This document shows positions 1-5,637 of a DNA stretch of 30,387 nucleotides, piece by piece; positions within the stretch are counted from its first letter, which is position 1, and every line of letters starts with the position of its first letter. The position numbers and the translations under genes were made by a program. Source of the DNA: a virus; IMG/VR virus record IMGVR_UViG_3300030002_000086, positions 1-30,387 of that record; one strand, 5' to 3'. Below the pieces are notes generated by a model, which was given only the letters and a program-made list of their open reading frames with translations, was not told the origin of the DNA and did not search any database.

Positions 1-190
1 ATTCACACAGGTGACTCAATCTAACTCCCTTAGCGATGCAATTGCTTCAAGAACATTACTAAAGCAGGAACTAAGAGCTATAAGGTTTGAAGAACTAGAA
101 GAACTGATACTGGATACACCTCCAACTAACCCTAAATGGTCTGAATACGTGAGCGAATACAATAACCTTAAAATAAAATTACATGACTAA
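1..190 (+). CDS. C-terminal part of an unidentified phage early-region protein
   Basis: The frame starting at base 2 is open to a TAA at 188-190, giving about 62 residues of a protein whose start lies outside the window. The visible part is charged and probably helical (Leu/Glu/Arg-rich, with a run around LLKQELRAIRFEELEELI) and has no recognisable motif. It overlaps the next gene by 8 bases, so the two are likely translationally coupled. In Mu-like phages this position, just left of the DUF3164 gene, usually holds small proteins that follow the transposition genes; that role is inferred from position only. Confidence 0.6.
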   Translation, partial: FTQVTQSNSLSDAIASRTLLKQELRAIRFEELEELILDTPPTNPKWSEYVSEYNNLKIKLHD

Positions 191-356
191 TACGAACATG
201 TTACCCGGATACCAACAGGACGAAACATTTGACGAAAATAACGACATAGACTTTGAAGCTATCCGAACACTTGTCATTATTGTTTTTACCGCTTCAGGTT
301 GCTTTATAGCAGCTCTAGGACTTGGAATTTACTACTTTATTATAAACAACTTTTAA
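183..356 (+). CDS. Small single-pass membrane protein (57 aa)
   Basis: ATG at 183-185 opens a 57-codon frame ending in TAA at 354-356. The N-terminal half is acidic (QDETFDENNDIDFE) and the C-terminal half is one hydrophobic segment at about residues 29-53, so a single membrane span with an N-terminal cytoplasmic acidic tail is expected. The start overlaps the end of the preceding frame by 8 bases, and the end is 12 bases from the DUF3164 start, which fits one early operon. No family was recognised and no function can be given. Confidence 0.6.
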   Translation: MTNTNMLPGYQQDETFDENNDIDFEAIRTLVIIVFTASGCFIAALGLGIYYFIINNF

Positions 357-368
357 ACTCATTTTAAA
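352..368 (+). promoter_or_regulatory. TTTAAA pair at 11-bp spacing before the DUF3164 gene
   Basis: TTTAAA occurs at 352-357 and again at 363-368, directly against the ATG at 369. It is the same two-box, 11-bp arrangement seen before the portal gene (23541-23557), and a member of the phage-wide motif family described in the findings. Whether it acts on DNA or as an unstructured A/T-rich ribosome-loading leader is not known. Confidence 0.45.
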
Positions 369-1091
369 ATGGAAACAATTGATTTAAACAAACTCACTCC
401 TGAGCAAAGAATTCAACTTGCAAAAGAACTCGAAGATGCAAAGAAAGCCCAAAAACAGGCCATGAAAAACCAACGTGAAACTTACAAGATATTGGTAAGC
501 GACACGGTAACAGATGTATTCAAACCGCTTGTAGGGCTGAGTAAACACGTTATAAACATCAAAAAACTGGTATTTGATAGTTTCGATGCAATCATTGAAA
601 TGAAAGAAGACATTTATGGCGTGAAGCAAGGCCAACAAAGCCACACATTCACCGATACTAAGTCTAGCATTTCAATCAAAATCGGTTACAGGGTAACAGA
701 TGGTTATGATGATACTTTCAGTACCGGAATAGAGAAAGTAAAGAACTACATGGCACGACTAACCGATACTGAAGGCGCAGAAAAGTTCCGTAAAATTCTC
801 AGCGCATTGCTAAGAACCGATGCAAAAGGTAACCTCAAACCATCGCGTGTAATGGAACTACGCCAATATGCCAACGAAGAACAGGACGAAGAACTTAACG
901 ACGGTGTTCGCATCATTGAAGACAGCTACAAACCTGTAAAAAGCTGCCAATTCGTTGAAGTGAAGTTCAAAGATAACAATAACAAATGGCACTCACTTCC
1001 TTTGAGTATTTCCGCTTTCGACTTGGAAGATGAACCGGTTGCTGAAACTGAAGAAAAAGAACCTAATAAAAAATACACATGTACAAAGTAA
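369..1091 (+). CDS. DUF3164 family protein of Mu-like phages
   Basis: This 240-residue protein matches from memory the DUF3164 family (roughly 200-240 aa), which is almost always found in Mu-like phages just after the transposase A and B genes. It has a charged helical N-terminus (residues 1-45), a central globular region with SISIKIGYRVTDGYDD near residues 100-115, and a segment ending in PLSISAFDLEDE before an acidic tail. No catalytic motif is visible and the family's biochemical role is not established. Its presence is the main sign that the left arm is the end of a Mu-type transposition and early region. It overlaps the next gene by 13 bases. Confidence 0.85.
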   Translation: METIDLNKLTPEQRIQLAKELEDAKKAQKQAMKNQRETYKILVSDTVTDVFKPLVGLSKHVINIKKLVFDSFDAIIEMKEDIYGVKQGQQSHTFTDTKSSISIKIGYRVTDGYDDTFSTGIEKVKNYMARLTDTEGAEKFRKILSALLRTDAKGNLKPSRVMELRQYANEEQDEELNDGVRIIEDSYKPVKSCQFVEVKFKDNNNKWHSLPLSISAFDLEDEPVAETEEKEPNKKYTCTK

Positions 1092-1336
1092 GATATAAAG
1101 CCGAAATAATAGTCGATAAAGACAGCCCGGTTAGATATAAACCACTAACTCAAACAGGCATATATATTCCAAAAGGTAAGACTTGTAAAGATGAAAAGAT
1201 TAAACAACAGGTAACAGATTTTGTAACAGCACAATTAAAAAAGCCTGAGTTTGGACAATTAAAAGTCTCTGTAATTGAAATCAATAAAATACCATGTGGC
1301 TTTTTAGTTGTCGAAGATAAACCATTTGAAATATAA
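1079..1336 (+). CDS. Hypothetical small phage protein (85 aa)
   Basis: The frame begins inside the last codons of the DUF3164 gene (13-base overlap), so it is probably co-translated with it. The protein is basic and soluble, with alternating short beta-like stretches (YKVRYKAEIIV near the start, LKVSVIEI and CGFLVVE near the end) and no membrane span. It looks like a small alpha/beta fold of an early accessory protein. I do not recognise a family. Confidence 0.6.
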   Translation: MYKVRYKAEIIVDKDSPVRYKPLTQTGIYIPKGKTCKDEKIKQQVTDFVTAQLKKPEFGQLKVSVIEINKIPCGFLVVEDKPFEI

Positions 1337-1604
1337 TCTACCGCTATTGCAGCCTTGACCCGCTGCATTAGCCCTAAGCCGATAACCTGAGCGCAGGCCG
1401 GTATATTTTTTTTTAATGCTGCTAACGCATACAGCCATGAGCATGTGGCGAATTGCGGGAGATGACTTGTCAGCGAAGCGATGAAGCTCATGCGGGTGGC
1501 GAACCTCCGAAATGCGATGAACTCGCCACTGATTATGGGTGCATGTTATGGTTTCGGTTTATCTTTCTTATTATCAGATTATTAAACACTTAAAAATAAA
1601 TTGT
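1337..1604 (+). other. GC-richer non-coding stretch with repeated GTGGCGAA elements
   Basis: No credible gene fits here: the frames that cross it are shadows. It is noticeably richer in G and C than the gene that follows. GTGGCGAA occurs at 1445-1452 and again at 1496-1503, and TCGCCAC at 1523-1529 can pair with either. CATGAGC and GCTCATG flank the middle. GTTATGGTT at 1545-1553 is an exact inverted copy of AACCATAAC at 1930-1938, on the other side of the next gene. This is compatible with a folded, recombination-type site at a cassette boundary, but I cannot name it. Confidence 0.35.
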
Positions 1605-1925
1605 ATGTACAGAAAATTAAAAAGAACTTGGTCTCATGGTGATTTGGAATATATTCCAAGATTCAGAGAGACTTTTCCAGAACTAAGCAAATTAAATAGC
1701 GAAGATTTATGTAATAGGTTTAGAAAATTAAATCTAAATTTTTATTACGAGGAACAAACGCCAGTAAAATTATTGGTAAGATTCACTTTGCCTTTTGCAA
1801 TCGCATTAATGATTTTAATGCTTATTTCATTGCCTTTTGTATTTGTTTTAACTGGAAGTTGGCATTATCCACACACGAAAAAAGATATAATTCTAAACTG
1901 GTTCAGGTCGCTTCGGCTTTTTTAA
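1605..1925 (+). CDS. Hypothetical membrane protein, possible inserted cassette gene (106 aa)
   Basis: I chose the ATG at 1605 (MYRKLK) over the upstream 1539 codon because the extra residues look non-coding. The first 65 residues are charged and soluble; residues 65-95 form a long hydrophobic stretch with a central Leu/Ile/Met run and a second Phe/Val part, enough for one or two membrane spans, followed by a short basic tail. The gene is markedly AT-rich, sits between a 9-bp inverted repeat, and ends in its own hairpin. This suggests a self-contained acquired cassette rather than an original phage gene. No family recognised. Confidence 0.5.
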   Translation: MYRKLKRTWSHGDLEYIPRFRETFPELSKLNSEDLCNRFRKLNLNFYYEEQTPVKLLVRFTLPFAIALMILMLISLPFVFVLTGSWHYPHTKKDIILNWFRSLRLF

Positions 1926-1934
1926 ACTGAACCA
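1899..1934 (+). terminator. Hairpin over the stop codon of the membrane-protein gene
   Basis: TGGTTCAG at 1899-1906 pairs perfectly with CTGAACCA at 1927-1934. The 20-base loop contains a small GC-rich element (GCTTCGGC) and a run of T. It spans the TAA at 1923-1925. The stem is followed by no long T-run, so termination is plausible but not certain; it may instead be part of the cassette boundary. Confidence 0.4.
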
Positions 1935-1990
1935 TAACAAGTAAATATGTACACTCATAAAAATGCACACTTGTGCATCTGGCTAAAAAC

Positions 1991-2209
1991 ATGGCACTTA
2001 CAGACAAACAAAAATGGAATATCGTGAGGTTAGATTTTGAGACCATCAAGGAAATGATGCACGAGTGTGATGACCTTTTTATGTCGGTTGATCAGTATCA
2101 CGAATATACCGGAATTAATAAACGCACTATTTATAGTCGTATTGAAAAGGGACTAATAAAAGCAACTACTTTTTGTGGCAGTATAGTTATCTACGGCTAT
2201 GGAAACTAA
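1991..2209 (+). CDS. Small helix-turn-helix DNA-binding protein (72 aa)
   Basis: The second half carries a clear winged-helix or MerR/excisionase-like HTH: MSVDQYHEYTGINKRTIYSR followed by IEKGLIKATTFCGSIVIY, the typical helix, turn, recognition helix and short beta wing. I take the ATG at 1991 (MALTDKQ) as start rather than 1973, because the upstream residues run through non-conserved sequence; the choice is not certain. As a single-domain DNA binder beside phage early genes it could be a regulator or a recombination directionality factor. Its target cannot be read from the sequence. Confidence 0.6.
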   Translation: MALTDKQKWNIVRLDFETIKEMMHECDDLFMSVDQYHEYTGINKRTIYSRIEKGLIKATTFCGSIVIYGYGN

Positions 2210-2226
2210 TAACTAAATTTAATAAT

Positions 2227-2697
2227 ATGATAATAGGTTACAAAAAACAATTTCCCTGGGGAAAACCAACTAATTTTAAGAATAAAATTTTGACAGGTTG
2301 GAAACGCCACACCATTCGTGAAGATATACACGATAGATGGAAGCCAGGTATGAAAATACAACATGCTCATGGCGTCAGAACTAAGCATTACGAGAACTTT
2401 AAAGACGATGAATGTACTCGAACACAAATAATTTACATCGGAAAAACGAGTACTAAAAATAATGAACTGAGATATAAATATAATGGGGTTTATTATGGTG
2501 TAATAATCGACGGAAATAGAATGGATAAACTAAGGATTGGATATTTAGCCCTATACGATGGGTTTGATAGTACTGATGATTTTTTCCGATGGTTTAGTAA
2601 CGGATTCAAGGGTAAAATAATTCATTGGACTTGTGCAAGATATGGATATGATAAAGATAACAAAAAACATGAATGTGATTACAGATGCACAGATTGA
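2227..2697 (+). CDS. ASCH/PUA-like hypothetical phage protein (156 aa)
   Basis: The start at 2227 (MIIGYKKQFPWG) is preferred to 2173 because this N-terminus is the recognisable one. The pattern FPWGKPTNFKNKIL, then HTIRED..DRWKPGMKI, then a closing DGFDSTDDFFRWF and GKIIHWT is familiar from a hypothetical protein common in Bacteroidota phages, with an ASCH/PUA-like layout (nucleic-acid-binding beta barrel in which basic His/Arg residues line a cleft). ASCH domains are thought to bind RNA or modified nucleotides; any such role here is inference. The 3' end overlaps the next gene by 29 bases. Confidence 0.6.
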   Translation: MIIGYKKQFPWGKPTNFKNKILTGWKRHTIREDIHDRWKPGMKIQHAHGVRTKHYENFKDDECTRTQIIYIGKTSTKNNELRYKYNGVYYGVIIDGNRMDKLRIGYLALYDGFDSTDDFFRWFSNGFKGKIIHWTCARYGYDKDNKKHECDYRCTD

Positions 2698-2923
2698 CAT
2701 GATGATGCATGCCCTAGAAGCTGCACACGCTGAAACTGGTAATAGGCATATTATTGAAATACTGGACATAATCACTCCTAAATTAGATAATCCTACATTA
2801 GAATCATGTTGGCTAAAATTCATTGAATCAGTCAAAGATAAATGTCCACGCTGTGGAACACGTCACCCACTTGTAGTTCAATTCGGTTATTGTGGTAGGT
2901 GTGCAGAAATAATGTACAGATGA
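2669..2923 (+). CDS. Small zinc-ribbon protein (84 aa)
   Basis: The C-terminus has two cysteine pairs, CPRCGTRHP and YCGRC, spaced as in a zinc ribbon, after a helical N-terminal part (TDAQIDMMMHALEAAHAE). I place the start at the ATG at 2669; ATG codons at 2642 and 2648 and a GTG at 2633 are in the same frame and are possible. It overlaps the preceding ASCH-like gene, so both are probably expressed together. Zinc ribbons of this kind usually bind nucleic acid or protein; the partner is unknown. Confidence 0.5.
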   Translation: MNVITDAQIDMMMHALEAAHAETGNRHIIEILDIITPKLDNPTLESCWLKFIESVKDKCPRCGTRHPLVVQFGYCGRCAEIMYR

Positions 2924-2938
2924 GGCAAATTCATAAAG

Positions 2939-2964
2939 TAGAGACGCACAGCCGTGCGTCTCTA
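2939..2964. repeat. Palindromic repeat, GAGACGCAC/GTGCGTCTC family, copy 1
   Basis: Arms TAGAGACGCAC at 2939-2949 and GTGCGTCTCTA at 2954-2964 are exact inverted copies around a 4-base centre. Three related copies lie at 10930-10949, 19277-19296 and 23045-23064. This copy is intergenic. Palindromes of this sort are scattered through many Bacteroidota genomes and resemble REP elements; here the hairpin may also slow or stop transcription. Confidence 0.85.
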
Positions 2965-3012
2965 TTGAAAACGAACTATTCAAAAAATTTAATAGAAAAA
3001 AATTGCTAACCT

Positions 3013-3216
3013 ATGAGCGAATACAAGCGATACATGCACCCTACCATTGAACTCTGCAGAAAATGTGGAGGTAGCGGGGTTTATTATATATTTCATGAGC
3101 ATGATTTACTCAATCAACACCCTATAGCAACACAATGTAGCGCATGCGAAGGAAGTGGACGTGTACTGGTAAGCAAAATAACAGTAACAACGGTACAACC
3201 ATTTAAAAATAAGTAA
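3013..3216 (+). CDS. Small DnaJ-type zinc-finger protein (67 aa)
   Basis: Two CxxCxGxG motifs are present, CRKCGGSG at residues 15-22 and CSACEGSG at about 42-49, the zinc-binding unit of the DnaJ cysteine-rich domain. There is no J domain and no other DnaJ part. Free-standing proteins of this type are common in phages and near chaperone-like genes; they may bind a partner protein through the zinc centre. It follows the palindromic repeat and precedes two exported proteins. The function is not known. Confidence 0.65.
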   Translation: MSEYKRYMHPTIELCRKCGGSGVYYIFHEHDLLNQHPIATQCSACEGSGRVLVSKITVTTVQPFKNK

Positions 3217-3217
3217 T

Positions 3218-3225
3218 TATATTTG
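3218..3225 (+). promoter_or_regulatory. Possible -7 element (TATATTTG)
   Basis: TATATTTG matches the Bacteroidota -7 consensus TAnnTTTG, 26 bases before the ATG at 3251. No TTG or TTTG was found at the expected 19-21 base distance upstream, so only half of a promoter is supported. If real it would start the two exported-protein genes independently. Confidence 0.35.
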
Positions 3226-3250
3226 CAAAAAATTATGATACAACATTTAT

Positions 3251-3745
3251 ATGAAAAAACTAATCCTATCACTGTTTATCCTGGCATCACTTCACACGCA
3301 GGCACAAACATACCTTTATTGCAAGCCTATAAGCGTTGTATTCGACAAAAGCCACAAGCCACTAAAGGCATATCAGGAACCAATTGACTGTTACAAATGG
3401 ATGGATAAACATAACGAATGCAGCTTTCAGGAGAGCGTTAACCTGTATTACCGGCCCGATTCTGCAGGTTACGATCCATCCAACATGGTACATTTAGATG
3501 ATACTTATCACCCCACCGGAATAACCGACAAGTTCCTGAAGTGCGACACTATTTACCTGATCATGCAAAACCGCCCTGAAACATCGCACATTGCAGACAG
3601 AGCCTATAGATTAGCCGAAGATGGTCAAAAGTACCTGGACAACTATCACCTTCAGTACATAAAAATACCGTACCTCAGTCGCGATAAGCGAAGTTATGAC
3701 GAAATATACCGGATAAAGAAACAACACTACAACAAACACAAATAA
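3251..3745 (+). CDS. Hypothetical exported protein with signal peptide (164 aa)
   Basis: The first 18-19 residues (MKKLILSLFILASLHTQAQ) are a typical signal peptide: two lysines, a hydrophobic core, and a cleavage site after TQA. The mature part has scattered cysteines (YCKP, DCYKW, NECSF, KCDTI) that could form disulfides in the periplasm, and a basic tail. No family or catalytic motif was recognised. It is 10 bases upstream of a lipoprotein gene and reads as a two-gene envelope unit, perhaps a lysogenic-conversion (moron) cargo. That role is inferred. Confidence 0.6.
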   Translation: MKKLILSLFILASLHTQAQTYLYCKPISVVFDKSHKPLKAYQEPIDCYKWMDKHNECSFQESVNLYYRPDSAGYDPSNMVHLDDTYHPTGITDKFLKCDTIYLIMQNRPETSHIADRAYRLAEDGQKYLDNYHLQYIKIPYLSRDKRSYDEIYRIKKQHYNKHK

Positions 3746-3755
3746 AAAAAACAAA

Positions 3756-4214
3756 ATGAAAAAACTAACATTTATTCTAGCAATTATTGCAGCTGCAACG
3801 CTTTATAGCTGCGCCGACGAAACCAAAGAAGTGATAAAAGAAGTAAAAGTAAGCAACCTACCTGATTCACTTCAAATTATTGTAAACGATGCCAATCTTT
3901 TGAAGAAATACAATGCCATTATAGATTCAATTAAAGGCGGTTATTACGGTTCAGTCCCTGACTTCTTTATAGTAAGCTACGGAACTAACAGGAACTCAAA
4001 CAGCAGCCTTATTCGTAGCGAATCGTACAAAGGAAACCAACTGAGTTTCCAATTTTTCAAAAGCGAAAAGCGATACTCATTCATTACCAAAAAAGTAAAA
4101 GACCTTAGCCCTGGTAACGAATACATAACACCCGCAATGCAAACCACAGGAATCACTTTCAACCCATACTTTTATACAGGGCAATTCGTTTATCAAGTAG
4201 TACAAACATACTAA
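3756..4214 (+). CDS. Hypothetical lipoprotein (152 aa)
   Basis: The N-terminus MKKLTFILAIIAAATLYSC ends in a lipobox, so the protein should be lipidated on Cys19 and anchored in the envelope. The residues after the cysteine (ADETKEV) are acidic and flexible, fitting export to the Bacteroidota outer membrane. A helical stretch with repeated Lys/Val follows, then a beta-rich C-terminal part. No family was recognised. Its stop codon is inside the terminator hairpin that ends the left arm. With the preceding secreted protein it probably forms an accessory envelope unit. Confidence 0.65.
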   Translation: MKKLTFILAIIAAATLYSCADETKEVIKEVKVSNLPDSLQIIVNDANLLKKYNAIIDSIKGGYYGSVPDFFIVSYGTNRNSNSSLIRSESYKGNQLSFQFFKSEKRYSFITKKVKDLSPGNEYITPAMQTTGITFNPYFYTGQFVYQVVQTY

Positions 4215-4249
4215 CAGAAAAGGCAGCTCATTGGGCTGCCTTTTCTGTT
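4213..4249. terminator. Bidirectional terminator between converging genes
   Basis: A perfect 15-bp stem (4213-4227 with 4235-4249) closes a 7-base loop TCATTGG. The GGCAGC/GCTGCC core is flanked by AGAAAA and TTTTCT, giving a T-run in both directions. It separates the plus-strand left arm from the minus-strand methyltransferase and serves both. Confidence 0.9.
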
Positions 4250-5076
4250 TATACACGCTTGTAAAGCATTATATCCGTGTACCCTGAATTATAACCCATT
4301 CGTGCGTTCATCTCCACTTTAGTAGCACCGGTAAACGGGTCATCCGCGCCCAGGTTCTTAGCCATCCACTCCGTTAACTCCAAAATACTACTCTTATTTG
4401 ACGTAAAATAGAAATAGTTAGTTCCCTGAAGCGTCTGAAGTACGTCAAGATAATTAGCTAACCGCCAGTAGTTGCTATAAGTTGTGCAGTCAGTCGATAA
4501 GTATGGAGGGTCGATAAAGAATACCACACCACTCACATGCTTCCAACGATCAAACAGTTCTCGGTAATCCATACATACAACATCCACACCCGCCAGATAG
4601 TCACCGGCCAACTCATAATCATTCTTTCGGACACAGTTGTACATGGTTTCTTTGGACAATGCTTCGTAGTTAGTGGCATAGTTCATACTAAACAGAAGGC
4701 TTGATGATATAGTAATATAATCAACATACCCGCTGCGCTTTTCTTCGTTTCTAATGGCCTTTAGGATACTTTCCTTGGCTTCTTTGCTGATTACCTTATC
4801 AGCAGGTTCATCTGCAAGAATAACGCGAAATTCGGCAAGAAGCGCATTTGTATGCTCAATGTTAGCAATACGCAGGTGATAACCATCATAGTCATTATAG
4901 ATAACCGTTGCATCCGGATACTGACTCTTTACCCAGTGGCTCAGCAAACCACTGCCACCAAACAAATCGATAAAAAGTGGTGCATCACTAAACTGCTTTA
5001 AAGCGTTTTTAAACTCCAATGCAAACCGTCGTTTTTGCCCCTGAAATGGTAGGGGACTTTGAGAAAATTGTTTCAT
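4249..5076 (-). CDS. D12-class DNA N6-adenine methyltransferase
   Basis: The 275-residue length and motif order fit the D12 (Dam-like) class: SPLPFQGQKRRF near the N-terminus (S-adenosylmethionine-binding motif X region), FIDLFGGSG at residues 35-43 (motif I), and the catalytic DPPY at 189-192. It should transfer a methyl group from S-adenosylmethionine to N6 of adenine in a short DNA site. No restriction gene is nearby, so it is a solitary phage methyltransferase that may shield phage DNA from host restriction or affect regulation; its site is unknown. It lies alone between two strong hairpins, at the far end of the late minus-strand operon. Confidence 0.88.
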   Translation of the reverse strand: MKQFSQSPLPFQGQKRRFALEFKNALKQFSDAPLFIDLFGGSGLLSHWVKSQYPDATVIYNDYDGYHLRIANIEHTNALLAEFRVILADEPADKVISKEAKESILKAIRNEEKRSGYVDYITISSSLLFSMNYATNYEALSKETMYNCVRKNDYELAGDYLAGVDVVCMDYRELFDRWKHVSGVVFFIDPPYLSTDCTTYSNYWRLANYLDVLQTLQGTNYFYFTSNKSSILELTEWMAKNLGADDPFTGATKVEMNARMGYNSGYTDIMLYKRV

Positions 5077-5117
5077 TTTGATTTTAATATATAATTAATA
5101 ATGTATACTTTTGTGAC

Positions 5118-5241
5118 CTCTCACAATGACAAACGCGAATACACCGCACCAAGGACATTTTGCCCCTGGGTATGCGGTGTATTCGCGTTTTATGTATTAG
5201 AGAGGTGAGAGTCTCTAGTATGACCGGGGGCTTTTACCCCC
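5118..5241. other. Three-hairpin non-coding element between the late operon and the methyltransferase
   Basis: An 18-bp perfect inverted repeat (AAACGCGAATACACCGCA at 5131-5148, its complement at 5173-5190) encloses a 24-base loop, with a further 7-bp outer pair CTCTCAC 5118-5124 / GTGAGAG 5205-5211. Next come TAGAGA/TCTCTA (5198-5203 and 5212-5217) and a GGGGG/CCCCC hairpin (5226-5230, 5237-5241). TACTTTTG at 5106-5113 fits the -7 consensus on the plus strand. It may terminate the late operon or encode a small RNA; the sequence does not decide. Confidence 0.5.
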
Positions 5242-5247
5242 TATATT

Positions 5248-5631
5248 TTAATTTATTTGCTCCAATTTAGCAGCCTTCTTACATTCTTCACAGAAATCAT
5301 AATAACTTTGAAATTCAACAGGATGAGATAATCTTTTACGATGTATGGACAACTCCTGATCAATGCTGAATTGTGCCCTTATCAGCTCAGTAGTTCTATT
5401 TGAATAAACTTCCTGATCAATAGTTACCCATTCCTGGTTGATATCGTTATCCGTTTCTGAATAAATAGCAGTATTACCAGCTTGAGTCGAATAATTAACA
5501 GGCTTAAAGCCACTTTCAAGGCATAAGGAAGCGTTATTATTGAATCCAATTACTCCATTCAACTCGCTCGGAGCTTCTAAAATGGTCAACTTATCGACTA
5601 ATTTTGCGAAAGTTATTTTTAATATATTCAT
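5248..5631 (-). CDS. Hypothetical protein at the end of the tail operon (127 aa)
   Basis: The gene starts 6 bases after the stop of the 881-residue tail fibre and is the last gene of the minus-strand late operon. The protein is mostly polar. Its C-terminal third is helical with a CEEC pair (FCEECKKAAK), and no membrane or signal segment is seen. Its place directly after a large fibre is that of tail-fibre assembly chaperones or of an extra fibre-tip subunit, but no sequence feature proves either. Confidence 0.5.
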   Translation of the reverse strand: MNILKITFAKLVDKLTILEAPSELNGVIGFNNNASLCLESGFKPVNYSTQAGNTAIYSETDNDINQEWVTIDQEVYSNRTTELIRAQFSIDQELSIHRKRLSHPVEFQSYYDFCEECKKAAKLEQIN

Positions 5632-5637
5632 GTTGTT

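Noticed and set aside
1150-1491. 113-codon open frame on the minus strand
   Set aside because: It lies antisense to the 85-aa gene and the structured non-coding stretch, with no recognisable domain.
1541-1941. Classical integron cassette with attC site
   Set aside because: The GTTATGG/AACCATAAC ends do not match the GTTRRRY and RYYYAAC cores and no integrase gene is visible; kept only as a cassette-like observation.
2939-2964. Palindrome as an ordinary Rho-independent terminator
   Set aside because: The same element occurs elsewhere, also inside genes, and is not followed by a T-run, so it is better described as a dispersed repeat.
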